Counted from the stretch's first letter, positions 1 to 12,017 are shown. The stretch is 64,000 nucleotides of DNA from Mytilus edulis (GCF_963676685.1 NC_092345.1:81161592-81225591), one strand, 5' to 3'. Numbers and translations: made by a program. The notes: generated from the letters alone by a model not told the origin.

Positions 1-640
1 ACACAATTATGCTATTAAATCTTAGATAATGTGCTAATGTATCTTTATTGACTTTCCGTTTCACAAAATTGACTGTAAACAACTTTAAATAGTTAAGTAC
101 GAATAAAATTAGCCTGAAATTAGGTGACAATGGTATTAAATTGTATGTAAATTTTCTGCATTGTAATGTATTAAACAGAAACAACATAGATTAGTATAAC
201 TTGCAATTGTGTGCAGTTTTATTGAATTGCGTTGTTTGATAGTTTGCACAGTGCTATCAGGAAGTCGTCCATGTCAAGATAGGTATATATAAAAAGTTGT
301 CATGCTCCTGTGAAAAAGCCCAAAATTGTTCTATAAATTTCATGCGTACGAAACGCACTTCATAATTTCCCATCATCAAGATCGCTCAAAAAACCGAATG
401 TTTGAAAACCAAGGATGTACAAAAACCGAAACAGCCATATAATAAAAAATAAAAAAAGGACATAAAATCATAGCCGATCGAATCCGTCATAGGTAAACTT
501 TGCATGACGGGGTTCTTCGGATAGTTTAACCATAATTGCTATTCTTGCTTGACATATTTGTTTGTTTTATAGTGATTAAGATTATAACACATTGTGATTG
601 CTGTATACCTATTTTTGACACACTGTTGTCAATATATTGT
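1..640. other. No gene seen
   Basis: AT-rich sequence with no convincing coding region, RNA gene or clear repeat structure. It probably contains old repeat debris, but I cannot assign it to a family. Confidence 0.4.
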
Positions 641-795
641 TGTCAGGAATATGAAAGTTGTGATCGATTCATTTAATGTGTTTGAGCATTTGATTTTTCC
701 ATTTGATAAGGGACTTTCCGTTTTGGGTTTTCTCTCGGAGTTTGGTATTTTTGTTATTTTACTGTTTTTGATACTTTGCTTGAGGACTTTGTATT
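640..795 (+). repeat. Dispersed repeat family C, fragment
   Basis: This stretch matches other copies in the window (37130-37335, 39830-40045, and reverse copies at 18030-18170 and 42195-42440). Shared words include TTTGAGCATTTGATTTTTCC, GGGACTTTCCGTTTTG and TATTTTTGTTATTTTAC. The open frame of 134 codons across it (594-998) is an accident of the repeat and not a gene. The family is SINE-like in size but I see no tRNA promoter boxes in it. Confidence 0.7.
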
Positions 796-1489
796 CTCCG
801 AGGGTGTCACCATCCAAAGAACCAGTACTTCGGTACTGGCATGCAAATACGGAAATTGTTTTTATCAAAATTTGCTGTTACAAATTTTTGTTAATTTATT
901 TTGAATTTAGAAACATATCTCCCTCATGCACAGCTCTTATTCATTTGACTATAGTATGTATCCTTTTTGGTTTTATCAGCTATTCAATCTATTTATAAGT
1001 TAAAGATTTTAAATTTTTGGCACCGGGCATCAATGAAGAGACATTTATTATCGAAATGTGCATCTGGTGCAGTTACATTGTCATTATATATAGTTACGTC
1101 GATAATGGATATTTCAAGTTTGTACAGCTTGTAAATAGTTTTCTGCCTACTGGGATGTTTATACGATAAAAAAGAGAAGAAAACGACTTTCTTAAACATA
1201 CATTTAATTGATCTTAAACCGATGTTTTCTAAATTGCTACCATAAAAACATAATATGACTACTCCGTAATGCATATGTTTAAAGCAGGTCTACGCATTTA
1301 AAAACTGGAAAATCACCGCCTTATATTCGCCTTACTATTTTGCCAGTGCCAATTTAAAAAAAACTAATTTCCTTTAACCTTAGGTTAATGAAAAAAAAAA
1401 GCACCATAATAATCTAAAGTACGTAACCATATTTCTATTAAAGCCGTTCGGTCATAATTTATTTTGTTAAAGAGATCCACGTAACACAT

Positions 1490-2425
1490 TGTTAACGTTA
1501 TAATCTAACTGGGCACGTAACACTTTGTTCACGTATCTTAGAGGTACATGTATCCTAGCTAGAGGAACACGTAATACTTTGTTCACGTACCTTAGAGGCA
1601 CACATAACACTTTGTTCATGTACACTAGAGGCACACATAACACTTTGTTCATGTTCCCTAGAGGTACACGTCACTTTGTTCATGTACCCTAGAGGTACAC
1701 GTAACACTTTGTTAACGTACCCTAGAGGTACACGTTACACTTTGTTCACGTACCCTAGAGGCACACATAAAACTTTGTTAACGTACTCTAGAGGTACACG
1801 TAACACGTTGTTCACGTTCCCTAGAGGTACACGTAACACTTTTTTCACGTTTCCTAGAGGTACACGTAACACTTTGTTTCTGTACCCTAGAGGTACACGT
1901 ATCACTTTGTTAACGTACCCAAGAGGTACACGTTACACTTTGTTCATGCTCCCTAGAAGTGCATGTCACTTTGTTCATGTACACTAAAGGCACACATAAC
2001 ACTTTGTTCACGTACCCTAGAGATACACGTAACACTTTGTTCACGTTCCCTAGAGGTACACGTAACACTTTGTTCATGTTCCCTAGAGGTGCATGTCACT
2101 TTGTTCATGTACACTAGAGGCACACATAACACTTTGTTCACGTACCCTAGAGATACACGTAACACTTTGTTCACGTTCCCTAGAGGTACACGTAACACTT
2201 TGTTCATGTTCCCTAGAGGTACATGTCACTTTGTTCATGTACCCTAGAGGGACACTTTAAACTTTGTTCACGTACCCTAGAGGCAAACATAACACTTTGT
2301 TAACGTAGCCTAGAGGTACACGTAACACGTTGTTCACGTTCCCTAGAGGTACACGTAACACTTTGTTCATGTTCCCTATAGGTACACGTAACACTTTGTT
2401 CATGTACCCTAGAGGTACATGTAGC
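1490..2425. repeat. 33-bp tandem satellite, ~28 copies, with a 130-bp higher-order period
   Basis: A tandem array with consensus unit CCCTAGAGGTACACGTAACA followed by CTTTGTTCACGTA. The unit is 33 bp, so it stays open in several frames and reads as an 11-residue repeat (for example YPRGTRNTLFT) on the plus strand. Variants alternate CACGTA/CATGTA/CACGTT. Between about 1965 and 2225 a group of four units, one shortened by 2 bp, is itself repeated with a 130-bp period, so the array grew recently by unequal exchange. Both flanks decay into non-repeat sequence. I see no evidence that the peptide repeats are expressed. Confidence 0.9.
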
Positions 2426-3600
2426 ACTTCTGCAAATGTAAACTTCAAAAATCAAAATCCAACTATCAGTAAAATTATGAAAAGAAAACAAAAATATCTT
2501 GAAAACTTTATTTCAGGCATTATCTCTTCGACATTAAAAAAGCTTCTGTCAAAATCTGTAATAATTCTAAATGTTGCCATTGCCAACGCCTCTGTCAAAG
2601 AAATCAAAGATCGGTATGTCTCACATTCACGACATATATGTTACAGGTTCCTCAAAAAGAGTGCCGCAGCTAATGTATTGTATCAAAAGTTACTACTAAT
2701 ACAGTCTTGAAATAGCGGGTTATACATACAATTGCCAATCTAAACAATATTCATTTCTTAATTTACTATTTTCCTCAAACTATTCCAAATTCTAAGTTTT
2801 ATTGTAACAATGTAACGTATCTGTCCTAAATAAATTAATCAAATTATACTTACCGGCCGTAAATATAAACAAAACACTAAGTAGAATAACACTTGGTTCC
2901 ATCATTACAAATATTTGTTATTCTGAACGGCACATCTGTTGATAATTAAATCAAGCTTCTTTCTGCTATTGTTATTTCAATGAAGGAGATTGACTGACAG
3001 ATAAGTCTGCTATGAAATATAGTTTACCAATAAACTTCACCAATATATATAGTTATTCTTTTATAGCTGACCATGAGAAAATAATGAGATTTGATCAAAA
3101 TCATAGCAAGTTTTAAGCAACACAATGACGTCTTTGATAATTCCAATATTGACAAATTTTGATTCTTTTTGTGTATTTCATGATGACAATATGCGATAAC
3201 CGAATGTATTATTCATCTGTGTTTTATTCAGCAATCTACACGAAATGGAATTTTGACAACTGATATTATATGAGTGAATTTCATGAGAGGGTATTTGTCA
3301 AACGTATTGATTTATTATGCAATAGAATAATGTTTCAAACAAAAGTATTAATCAATTACCATGGTCTTTGTTCCATCTTTTGTATCAGAGGAGACATCAT
3401 CCTAGTTACTAAGTAGTTGTGTTGTGTAAGGAGAAATGTGTATAGTTTTTAGAGTCGATTATATAATTTGATTGGTATGCTTGAAATAAGTTAATGGGTA
3501 AATAATTGTAGATTATTGTGCATGTTATTGTTATATTTGAAGTATATTTTAAACTGAGACATTTTGCTCTTGCAAACACCAAGAGAGAAAAACAACACAT
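2426..3600. other. No gene seen
   Basis: AT-rich intergenic DNA. An open frame runs out of the satellite to 2710 but has no recognisable domain and no similarity I can name. Nothing else stands out. Confidence 0.4.
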
Positions 3601-3604
3601 ATAA

Positions 3605-3800
3605 AAAAGAAGATGTGGTATAATTGCCAATGAGACAACTGTCCACAAGAGACCAAAATGACACAGACATTAACAACTATAGGTCACCGTACGGCCTTCA
3701 ACAATGAGCAAAGCCCATACCGCATAGTTAGCTATAAAAGGCCCCGATATGACAATGTAAAACAATTCAAACGAGAAAACTAACGGCCTTTTTTTCTTTT
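3605..3800 (+). repeat. Dispersed repeat family E, copy 1
   Basis: About 200 bp starting at AAGAAGATGTGGTATAATTG and ending near AGAAAACTAACGGCC. It is nearly identical to 34998-35200 (same strand), with weaker relatives at 61995-62065 (+) and 12290-12350 (-). The two long copies share the order of all internal words, so they come from one source element. I recognise this as a very common mussel genomic repeat. No coding capacity is seen. Confidence 0.85.
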
Positions 3801-4151
3801 TTTATATATAAACCCCAAAACAAATCACTGTCCAAATATAGGAAAATTAACAATAAGAAACAACAAAATTTCTTTTTGGCAAACAAATATTGTATTTTCT
3901 CCTGGTAAACAGAAAAATCGAAAATAAAGATATGGACGATTGTTGCTGTTCGTATTAGATTAATTTTAAAAAGTTGGTTCACTGTTGTTTTTTGTAGTAT
4001 AAAAAGATTTTGTGTTTTATTATTTCAAGCAAAACAATCATCAATTGAAATTTAAGTGCTATTCTTCTCTCTGTATTAAATAGAATGTAAAATGATCTTA
4101 TTTGATTAATTTAATGCCAATAAAGTAATCCATATTTTGTTTTGTTAACAC

Positions 4152-4205
4152 AGGTCAAGTTACAGTAAATGGGCCATGTTACAGATTTTGATGAAATTTT
4201 GCATA
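4152..4205 (+). repeat. Left terminal inverted repeat of the Tc1 element
   Basis: Pairs with 5770-5822. The best-preserved part contains GTAAATGGGCCATGTTACAG, then AAAATTT a few bases further in, in the same order as in the right end read on the opposite strand. Confidence 0.75.
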
Positions 4206-4524
4206 CATCTTTTGCTGGTTGAACTATACACAAAGAAAAAAGTTCAGCACCTCCACGTTTTTTCGAACTGACAAATACTATGATAAGGGTCATTGGATCC
4301 CGGAACAAATGGTGGCAAAAATAGTAATGCAGTCTGTTAGGACATAACAGTAGCTTTCAGAAAAACACAGCAAATTGCAACACAAATGACAATTTAATAA
4401 ATAGATTGTTTCAAAACCACAAGCCCAGTTTGAACACTAAGACATGTCCATTTTAAGTTTTGACCATCTAAGTTATGCATGATACAATTGTCATTTCACT
4501 TAGAGCACGTCCATTGTAAGTCTG

Positions 4525-5348
4525 TTAACGATATCCATAGTTCAATATTCCATTCCGGTTGAAACCACCACATGATTGGATGCAGGCCTCAACCATGTGT
4601 CTCATCCCTCCACCGAGTAAGTCGTCGAATTTCCTGCTGTGGTATTTCCGCCATTCCCGGTGCCAAGCTGCTTCCAACTGATGTAAATTTTGTACAGGTG
4701 GTTTAACTGCCTGTACCCGACGGCCTAACGTGTCTCAAATATGCTCTATCGGATTCAAATCCGGGCTCAAGGAAGAGCAGTTACTGCTTCGCCTTGAACA
4801 AATGTGGTAACCGCCCTAAAGATACTGCATATCGTTGTCATCCATAAACACAGAACTTGACTTCTCCGATGTATTAAGGTTTCCTCGTATTGTCACCAAG
4901 TCCAATTTGCAGTCATGAGAAATGCATCTCCATACCATCACAGAGCCTCCACCATAAGGGACAGTTGCTTGGATGGTTCTTGGGGGTTATATGCTGAATT
5001 TTATGTCTCTAAAATCTCAATCTTCCATCTGTTACATGCCCATGGTTCTGGTTGATAGCCGTCTATTATATAATGTAACCAATCTCTTTTAAAGACAGGT
5101 CTTGTTGGGAATGGCATTCATCTAATCAGGCGTTACAGTGCCATATCGTCACGCTGCGATATCACCAGTGGTCTACCGGATCTTGGAAAGTCTTTCACGT
5201 TATTGGGTTGTATGTGTTTCCGCACAAACCTGTTGACTGCAGCATAATGGTAGCCCATCTCACGTCCAATAACTTTATAAGATAATCTAGATGACCGCAT
5301 GCCCATAACCTGCTACATTTGAGCCTCCGATATTTGACCTCGTACCAT
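4525..5348 (-). pseudogene. Tc1-family transposase, broken
   Basis: Read on the minus strand from the ATG at 5348, the frame gives MVRGQISEAQM, an early stop, then VMGMRSSRLSYKVIGREMG and FVRKH, which fit the paired helix-turn-helix start of Tc1 transposases. Near the other end it contains SPDLNPIEHIWD with one stop in place of W/D context, the third-catalytic-residue block of the DDE domain, followed by GGMRHMVEACIQS. About 275 codons remain where about 340 are usual. The block around the first catalytic Asp is missing and there are several stops and frame changes, so it cannot make an active enzyme. Confidence 0.85.
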
Positions 5349-5769
5349 TTTCACAGAGAGTGAATAAAATTTTCAAATCGCCGGACTTAAAAATACTCAA
5401 ACATGAAGCACTTGAGGTAACTGAATTTTGTAATTTGCATGGGAGGCATGGTTCACGTTCATGATACGTCGATATCTTCATGACCGGTCAAAACTGTATG
5501 GTCACATCTTTTTTTTAAAAAGGAATATTGGTCTTGTTAAAATAATTATTTATAATCAAACAAATAATTAACATTTTTGGTAAAAAAAAACTATAATGCA
5601 TAAATCAAGGGTTGCTTACCTATTTTTCTATGCTTAGGCTGTTATTCTTTATGTGTATATAACTGAAAATCGAGAACAATATTACATTTAATTTTTTTAC
5701 TTTCTGAAATATTACTGATTGAATTCTTTCAAAATAGGTTTGTAAAGAAAGCACATAACATTAACGAAA

Positions 5770-5822
5770 AAATTTCTAACCATAATCTGTGACATAGCCC
5801 ATTTACTATTCCTTGACCTTAA
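5770..5822 (-). repeat. Right terminal inverted repeat of the Tc1 element
   Basis: Inverted relative to 4152-4205. The preserved block is CTGTGACATAGCCCATTTAC followed by CCTTGACC. Confidence 0.75.
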
Positions 5823-5825
5823 TGT

Positions 5826-7000
5826 TTGAAGCAGTGCGATGAAGCTCTTCGCTTTAAATGATTTGGACAAATTTACTTTGTAAGTGCTAATACTCATTAT
5901 ATAACTTTTGTATATTCAGTTTTATGACTGTGGCAATAATAATAACAAGAACTATCTTTAAAAAAGATATCCGACGTATTTAAATTTGAGTATATGTTTA
6001 AAACTATCATTTTGATAACCTTCAGAAGCACAAAGATACCATTTACATAACGTTTCTCTGTTTGTGTTCAGTATTCTGTTTACATTCACATAAACCCCGC
6101 GGAAATCTCACATGTGTAGGTCCGTTCTAAAAGTCATGTACGTTCGTACAACAAAGTTTACATTAAAAATTATATAATTGTCCCGAATAAACAGCTGTCA
6201 CGGATCCAAAGAGCTATTGGAGAAACAATTATTTTAATAAAAATATAAATCTTTGTAAGATCTAGTCAAATATTCATAGTTTTTCACTTGCTTTCCATCA
6301 CGATATAATTAACGAGACGTTTTTTCAAACACAACCAAATCACCCACCATGACAGCATTTTGTCTAATCACAGAAAGGATTTTCGAGCATGCGTATTCTG
6401 TTGCCATAGTTAAGCGTCCTTAAGTCCAAAGGGCACAAACCGAAACTATACCGACTACGTCGGAAAAAGATAAGTCATAGCCATTGTCATCTCCCTTTAC
6501 CACATGTAAAACATAATAGACCATGATTAATATGGGATGTTTTTTTGCAAAAAGGATAATGACTTGTCTCCCCTAGACTACGATTGTAGACTTCAATATA
6601 CACTATAATATGTTTTTTTTGTTTTTTTGTTTTGTTTTTAAAGATCATTCGAAGCCTCAAATACGTCTTTCCTAAATACATTTTAACATGATAAAGGAAG
6701 TTTAAAACTGTTTATTTTATTTCTGTAAGAGTAGATTTTCCACAAGTTTTGATTTATTTCTGTGAATATTTTAGTCAAAATAAATTAAAAACCTTTAATG
6801 TTTGGTTCCATATTTATCATTTTCCAACTTATACATACTCATATATTATTTTCTACTAAAATTTCTGTACTGCCTTTAAATAGAATTGTGTACTAGTTCA
6901 ATGAAAATTGACGTCATACTTAACTCCAAAACATACGATTCATACACAATTGAACTTAGATAAAAAAAAAAAAAAAACACACAAAAACACAAAAAAACCT
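5826..7000. other. No gene seen
   Basis: AT-rich DNA with homopolymer runs (for example A-rich at 6961-6980). No coding region, RNA gene or repeat family could be supported. Confidence 0.4.
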
Positions 7001-7004
7001 TCTG

Positions 7005-7320
7005 TGAGATATCAGCCCTTTCCTTTACCTCTGGCCAATGTAAAATGAAGAAACACACAGCAATACGCACAGTAAAACTCAGTTTAAAAGAAGTCTGAGT
7101 CCAATGTCAGAATAGGTAACACAATAAACTTAGCAGAATGACAATGATACATACATTAACAAAGGACTATTAGCAGTTACTGACATGCCAGCTCCAGACC
7201 CCAATTAAACTGATGGAAAGATTATGTACACATCAAATGAAAATAAAGTACTATCCCTCCCGTTAGGGGTTTAGTATCATACCATCATAAAATATATGAG
7301 AAAAACAACTGGTTTGAGAA
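7005..7320 (-). mobile_element. 3' part of a Penelope-like element (tail B), inverted fragment
   Basis: Read on the minus strand this matches 14340-14590, the region just after the reverse transcriptase of the element at 13.3 kb. Shared words include ATGATGGTATGATACTAAAC, CCCCTAACGGGA and GTGCGTATTG, in the same order. The reverse transcriptase itself is absent, so this is a fragment of a 3' end. Confidence 0.8.
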
Positions 7321-7689
7321 TGAATGTGTGTATATGCATACATTTGCAAAGAGTTTGGTCATTTCAAGGATTTGTATAATATTAATATAGTGTAACTATA
7401 CAAATCCTTGGTCATTCAGAAGTACCATTATTGCGTATCTCGAACAATAAAATGTAAAGTCCCATACATTCAACGAAAGATAACAAATCAACAACAATTA
7501 TCGTATCGTGCAAGTGAATGAACATAGTTGACAGACAATGGATTGTAGTACCATGGTAACTACGAAATGAAATGATTTGCATGTTTGTGTAAAAAATGGT
7601 TGACCTTTACCAAAGGCCAGAATTTTTCGACTGGATGTGTGGAACTAATACCTGAGTATCTAAAATAGATAAAACTAAGGATAAACATA

Positions 7690-7845
7690 CATACCACCCG
7701 AACCTTAACACTGACGGGATGCTATCATATCCTTAGAATGATTGACTAACATACCTACCACCCGAACCTTAACACTGATGGGATGCTATCATATCTACCA
7801 CCCGAACCTTCACACTGATGGGATACTATCATATCCTTAGAATGA
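7690..7845. repeat. Short tandem repeat, 3 units
   Basis: Three units built on ACCACCCGAACCTTAACACT followed by GATGGGATGCTATCATAT. The first two are separated by CCTTAGAATGATTGACTAAC and the third is joined directly, so the unit length is uneven (about 42 and 65 bp). The third copy runs into ATTGATTGATTGGTGTTTGC, a common bivalve repeat word. Confidence 0.8.
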
Positions 7846-8137
7846 TTGATTGATTGGTGTTTGCTTTACGCCACATCATCGCAAAAAGCCTATATTGCGA
7901 ATAGTCTCACTAGAAATGTCGCAGTTTTCATGGAGTAATACAAATACACCCTATTAATTTTGATTACAAATTTGTCTTTTAATTTCATTCTACGACAATT
8001 CAACAAGAAGAAGAGAGCTTTGTAGAACATTTTCTTTTTTTTTTAAAGTATTACTGATCATAAATCAAATTAAATATTAGAAAAGTTATAATAGTTATCA
8101 CCTTATAGAATAAAATTTCTTTCGTGTGCCCTGAAAT

Positions 8138-8815
8138 ATGATGAGGGATTTATTACATTCAGTAGCGGTGGGTCGGATAAGCTTAAGTAAGATTTCTGCT
8201 TCCAAAATTGAGTCATCTTGCAATAGTATTAAAACATTTGACTTTTCTACACTTTACACAAGTATTCCCCATTCCAAACTAGAAGACAAACTGAAAGAGC
8301 TGGTATTGCTTTGTTTCATTAAAGAGAATTGCGAACGTATATACAAGTATCTTGTCTGTGTGAGTGAAACATCCTACTTTGTAAAAAAAAAAAAAACATT
8401 CTCTGAAAGTGACATTATCAAGATGCGTGATTTCTTGGTAACTATGTTGAACGAATCTATCTCATCGTACTGGAGATAAAAGAGACAACACAACCAAGCC
8501 TGCCTCATATTTGACTTACATCTAGAAATTGACAATGAGGGTCGGTTAAAAACAAAACTTTACGACAAAAGAGAGGATATCAGCTTCTCAGTTGTGACCT
8601 TTTTTATGTAGCAACATTCCAGCAGCGCCTGCATACGGAGTATATATCTCCCAATTGATACGATATTTCCGGGCTTGTATTTCCCATCATGATTTCCTTG
8701 GTAGAGGGTTGCTGCTCACAAGGAAGCTATTAAATCAGGAGTTCCAAATGGTGAATTTTACGGACCGCATCACGAGTTGGTTGACAGTTATTGAATAACC
8801 GTTTTACAGATGATA
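8138..8815 (+). pseudogene. Penelope-like reverse transcriptase, core deleted
   Basis: The frame from 8138 contains KTFDFSTLYTSIPHSKLEDK and SFVKxK-type finger residues, which match the region before the catalytic core of the other copies. After KMRDFL the sequence jumps directly to the block that reads GNYVERIY...LEIKETT in the next frame, and then to KTKLYDKRED and AYGVYISQLIRYFRAC. In the copy at 13.3 kb these flanks are separated by the palm with GTNCAPL and the DD pair, so roughly 300 bp with the catalytic site has been lost. More stops follow. This copy is dead. Confidence 0.8.
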
Positions 8816-8909
8816 TCTAATATATTCCTTATGGCGTACTACAATCCATCTCCATTTTTTTAACCACGAGTGTGACTTAACGAATGAGACTATTTAACGG
8901 GTTTGTAAT

Positions 8910-9165
8910 AACATGAGCAACACGATGGGTGCCACATACGGAACAGGATCTGCTTTCCCTTCCGAAGCACCTGATATCACCCCCAGATTTTGGTGGGGTT
9001 CGTGTTGCTTAGTCTTTAGTTTTCTATGTTGTGTCTTGTGAACTATTATTTGTCTGTTTGTCTTTTTATATTTTAGATATGGTGTTGTCTGTTTATTTTC
9101 AATCTATGGGTTTGACTGCCCCTCTGGTATCTGTCGCTCCTCTTTTGAGCCAGGCTTTCGAGGGT
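8910..9165 (+). mobile_element. 3' tail A of the Penelope-like element
   Basis: Directly downstream of the reverse transcriptase relic. Shared words with 36305-36590 (+) and 30505-30770 (-) include AACACGA, GGAGCACCTG-like and TTTTGGTGGGGTTCGTGTTG. At both 8.1 kb and 31 kb this tail follows the same reverse transcriptase type, so it is the 3' end of that element and not an independent family. Confidence 0.8.
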
Positions 9166-9747
9166 AGGTGGGCGGACGGTGGAGGGTGGTCGAGCATGTT
9201 TACGTTATAATCGTGCAATAAATATCTTGAATTTTGGTTATTTCTGTCATGAATTACAGACTCATTTACCTTTACCAGACATTATCGAGTCATTTTTACA
9301 TCGTGATGACCTTGAGGCCATTCCGATGTATTGTTATCGCCTGGATTTGCATTATGTTAATTAATTTTGGGATTGTAACCGACCTTTCAACATGATAAAT
9401 ACGCGCACATAAACGAGTGCAAAATAACATCCATAATCGTTTGATATAAATACATCTCTTCAATGAATACTGATAACAATATTTTTGTTTACAACATAAA
9501 ATGATAATATGAAAATGTTTTGTAGTTAGATATATATAGATTCTACCACTGCATCGAGTATGATACGATATTAACAGTCTCCGGGACAAGTTTGCAATTC
9601 CGCTGAGTGCAAAAGTTGTCACCTTAATTTTTGGAGTTAAGTCAAAATGAAGTTGATAACTTGGTTGGTATTGGTTTCCTGATATTTGTCCTAAAATTTT
9701 TTGGCTCTAGCACAACTGTTGAAAAAGTTATGCCCCTTTTTTCAACA
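9166..9747. other. No gene seen
   Basis: An open frame of 61 codons (9179-9364) and one of 108 codons on the minus strand lie here without recognisable domains. No other structure was seen. Confidence 0.35.
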
Positions 9748-10170
9748 ATTTCCTCAGAGGAAAAGTAGTTTTCCTCAAGGGAAATCAAATTTCCCTAAAG
9801 GAAAAAGATTTTTCCTCAAGGGAAATTGTTTTTTCCTCAAGGGAATTCCTTAAAGGAAATTCTATTTCCTTTGAGGAAATTCTTTTTCCTTTGAGGAAAT
9901 TTGCGGCTTCAAATTTTCCTTAGAGGAAATTCTATTTCCTTTGAGGAAATTTGCGGCTTCAAATTTTCCTTTGAGGAAATACTTTTTCCTGAAAAGAAAT
10001 TTGTAGCTTCAAATTTTCCTTGGAGGAAATACTTTTTCCTGTGGGGAAATTTTTGACAAACATTTTTCCTTGAGGGAAAATTCAAGACAACAAATTTCCT
10101 CTAAGGAAATCATTGTTCTTCAAATTTCCTCTGAGGAAATTTCTGAACATCAAATTTCCCTTAAGGAAAT
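9748..10170. repeat. Array of ~18 short palindromes, consensus TTTCCTTTGAGGAAA
   Basis: About eighteen units of the form TTTCC(n4-6)GGAAA are strung together at 16-36 bp intervals. The central bases vary (TTTGA, CTCAAG, CTTAA, CTCTA), usually keeping two-fold symmetry. Between about 9850 and 10030 a larger 50-60 bp unit containing TTTGCGGCTTCAAATTTTCC repeats three times. Outside the array the spelling stops abruptly. No transposon ends or coding capacity were found. Each unit can form a small hairpin and neighbouring units can pair with each other. Confidence 0.9.
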
Positions 10171-11245
10171 GTTGTCCCTTATTTTTAATAGTAAAACATT
10201 TCTTCACTATACCATGTATACAAACAGTATGAATATTATTTTACAAGACTGAATAATTAATACAAATGATACTTTAATAAATGAAAATTAATACAGTCTG
10301 ACCGTTTAGGTCTAGGTATGACAGGTATTGTTCATACTTTTTTTTATATAACTTTAACTTTGATTTATAAAAAAAATTTGTAGCAAAGGATTCTGTTTTC
10401 TTTGTAATTGTTTCAATCCAATACATTAATAAGCAACCAATTTGAATGGCATACCATTTGGGGTGTTCTAAAGAATTTGTTTATACAATGTTATATTTGT
10501 ATTTGCAGATTAAATAATAAAATAAACACTTTAGTCTTTTCCTGTTATTTTAAATAAAAATTTTCTTCTGTTTCAGCTTGTATACAGTTATTCAATCCAC
10601 TATGTAAGAATTCAGTGAATACATTATTCCATTCACTAAACATTTTTCTTCAATTCTAAGAGAAAACATTTTTGCACATTGTTCTTCAATGATCTTCTTC
10701 TATATATTTGATATGAGGGAGCGATGTAAATGAGTGGATAAAATTGGTGTTCCTTTTTGTTGCTTTTATACAATAGTGTTTTTGTGTATCTATGATAGAA
10801 CTCCATTTTGTTTATGGCCATTATCATGTGATTATGATGAAATTTGTTATTTCTTTTTTGCAGGAAAGCACAAATTCCAGTTCAAATTAATCCAATTGGG
10901 CACTATGTAGATAAATTTCAACTTTAAGTTTCTTCTTCAGTAATGACCTATTGATCATAAAAACCAAGATGTCTGATCACCTATAAATACACAAAATAAA
11001 CAAATAAAATGTTATAAATGGAGAGAGAAACAGCAATAAAAGTTTATTTTGTCATGTTTATTAACATTTTAAATATATTTCCTTTTTTACTTGTGAATGC
11101 TTTTGTCTATAGTTCTTATATTTGTTGATTTTGTGCATTTATCAATCTTTCAAGTTAAGGCAGTTTGTTCATTATCTATAATACTAAAATTACGAGGTCC
11201 AATTTGTCAGCCGTCATCGGGTAAAAACGACAAATCAAAGAATTC
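10171..11245. other. No gene seen
   Basis: AT-rich intergenic DNA without supported features. Confidence 0.4.
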
Positions 11246-11249
11246 AACT

Positions 11250-11363
11250 CTATGTATAACTAATATAGGACAATGGTGTAGATTAAAAATTACACCACTC
11301 CAGACCCTTTTGTTTTCCACATAATTAATATTGCCAATAATTAACAAGTTCCGGGTCGAATCC
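11250..11363 (+). repeat. Dispersed ~115-bp repeat, copy 1 of a local pair
   Basis: Aligns with 11568-11687 on the same strand: ACTAATATAGGACAATGGTG, TGTTTTCCACATAATTAATA and ACAAGTTCCGGGTCGA recur in order with about one difference in ten. Confidence 0.8.
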
Positions 11364-11567
11364 GATACCGATACCAATAGTATATTCACCTGTTAGCTAT
11401 TACCTTATCTGTACGTTCCGCATTTGACAGGCGCAACACCAAACGGTGTATTTAGGATTTTGCTATATACACGGGTCATAATCAAAGGGCTGACACTACT
11501 AAATTCAATCATTGTCAAATTGTTCCCTATTGTAGTTTTATTCAGCAATCAGCAAGACTTTCTAAGA

Positions 11568-11687
11568 TAACTAATATAGCACAATGCTGTTGATTAAAAA
11601 ATACTCCATTCCTGGACAGCCAGGACCATATGTTTTCCAAATAATTAATATTACCAATAATTGATAAGTTCCAGGTCGACGGGTTCA
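11568..11687 (+). repeat. Dispersed ~115-bp repeat, copy 2 of a local pair
   Basis: Second copy of the segment at 11250-11363, about 320 bp downstream. It differs by a short insertion (GGACAGCC) and scattered substitutions. Confidence 0.8.
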
Positions 11688-12017
11688 AACAGAAAGATTT
11701 GAAATCAGAGAAAACTTTGTATCTTATAATCGACATGACTTTATCAGATGACAATACTAATTACTAAAATAAGGCTTAGGCATAGTTATATACTTTAAAT
11801 CAGTCACGGACCCGCGATATCACGGGTGTGTACTTGTATTATATATATATGTTGAGCTGTTAAACCACTGTCTAAAGTTAGGGTAGGGTTGAGTGCTCAT
11901 AAACCTGTTTTTTATTACATGCATTAGTTTTTATGGATTTTTAGTTTAAGCTGTGAGTTACTGTGAGTACTTAACTTTGTGTCTTTTCAATTAAGGGAAA
12001 TGTTTAAATATCTTGCT

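Larger units (their letters stand above)
4150..5825 (-). mobile_element. Tc1-type DNA transposon, degraded, with ~50-bp inverted repeats
   Basis: A broken Tc1-family transposase on the minus strand is bounded by inverted repeats. The left end (4152-4205) carries GTAAATGGGCCATGTTACAG and the right end (about 5770-5822) carries the complementary words, for example CTGTGACATAGCCCATTTAC, with a preserved flanking GGTCAAG/CTTGACC pair. The span of about 1.67 kb fits a Tc1/mariner element. Exact outer ends and a TA target duplication are not certain because both ends have diverged. Confidence 0.8.

Noticed and set aside
1490..2425. Satellite considered as a CRISPR array or as a repeat protein gene
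   Set aside because: No unique spacers, no cas genes and clearly eukaryotic setting. The peptide repeats are open on both strands because the unit is 33 bp, which is not evidence of a protein.
9748..10170. Palindrome array considered as a CRISPR
   Set aside because: Units are short palindromes with varying centres and no spacer sequences of regular length. Kept as a repeat.
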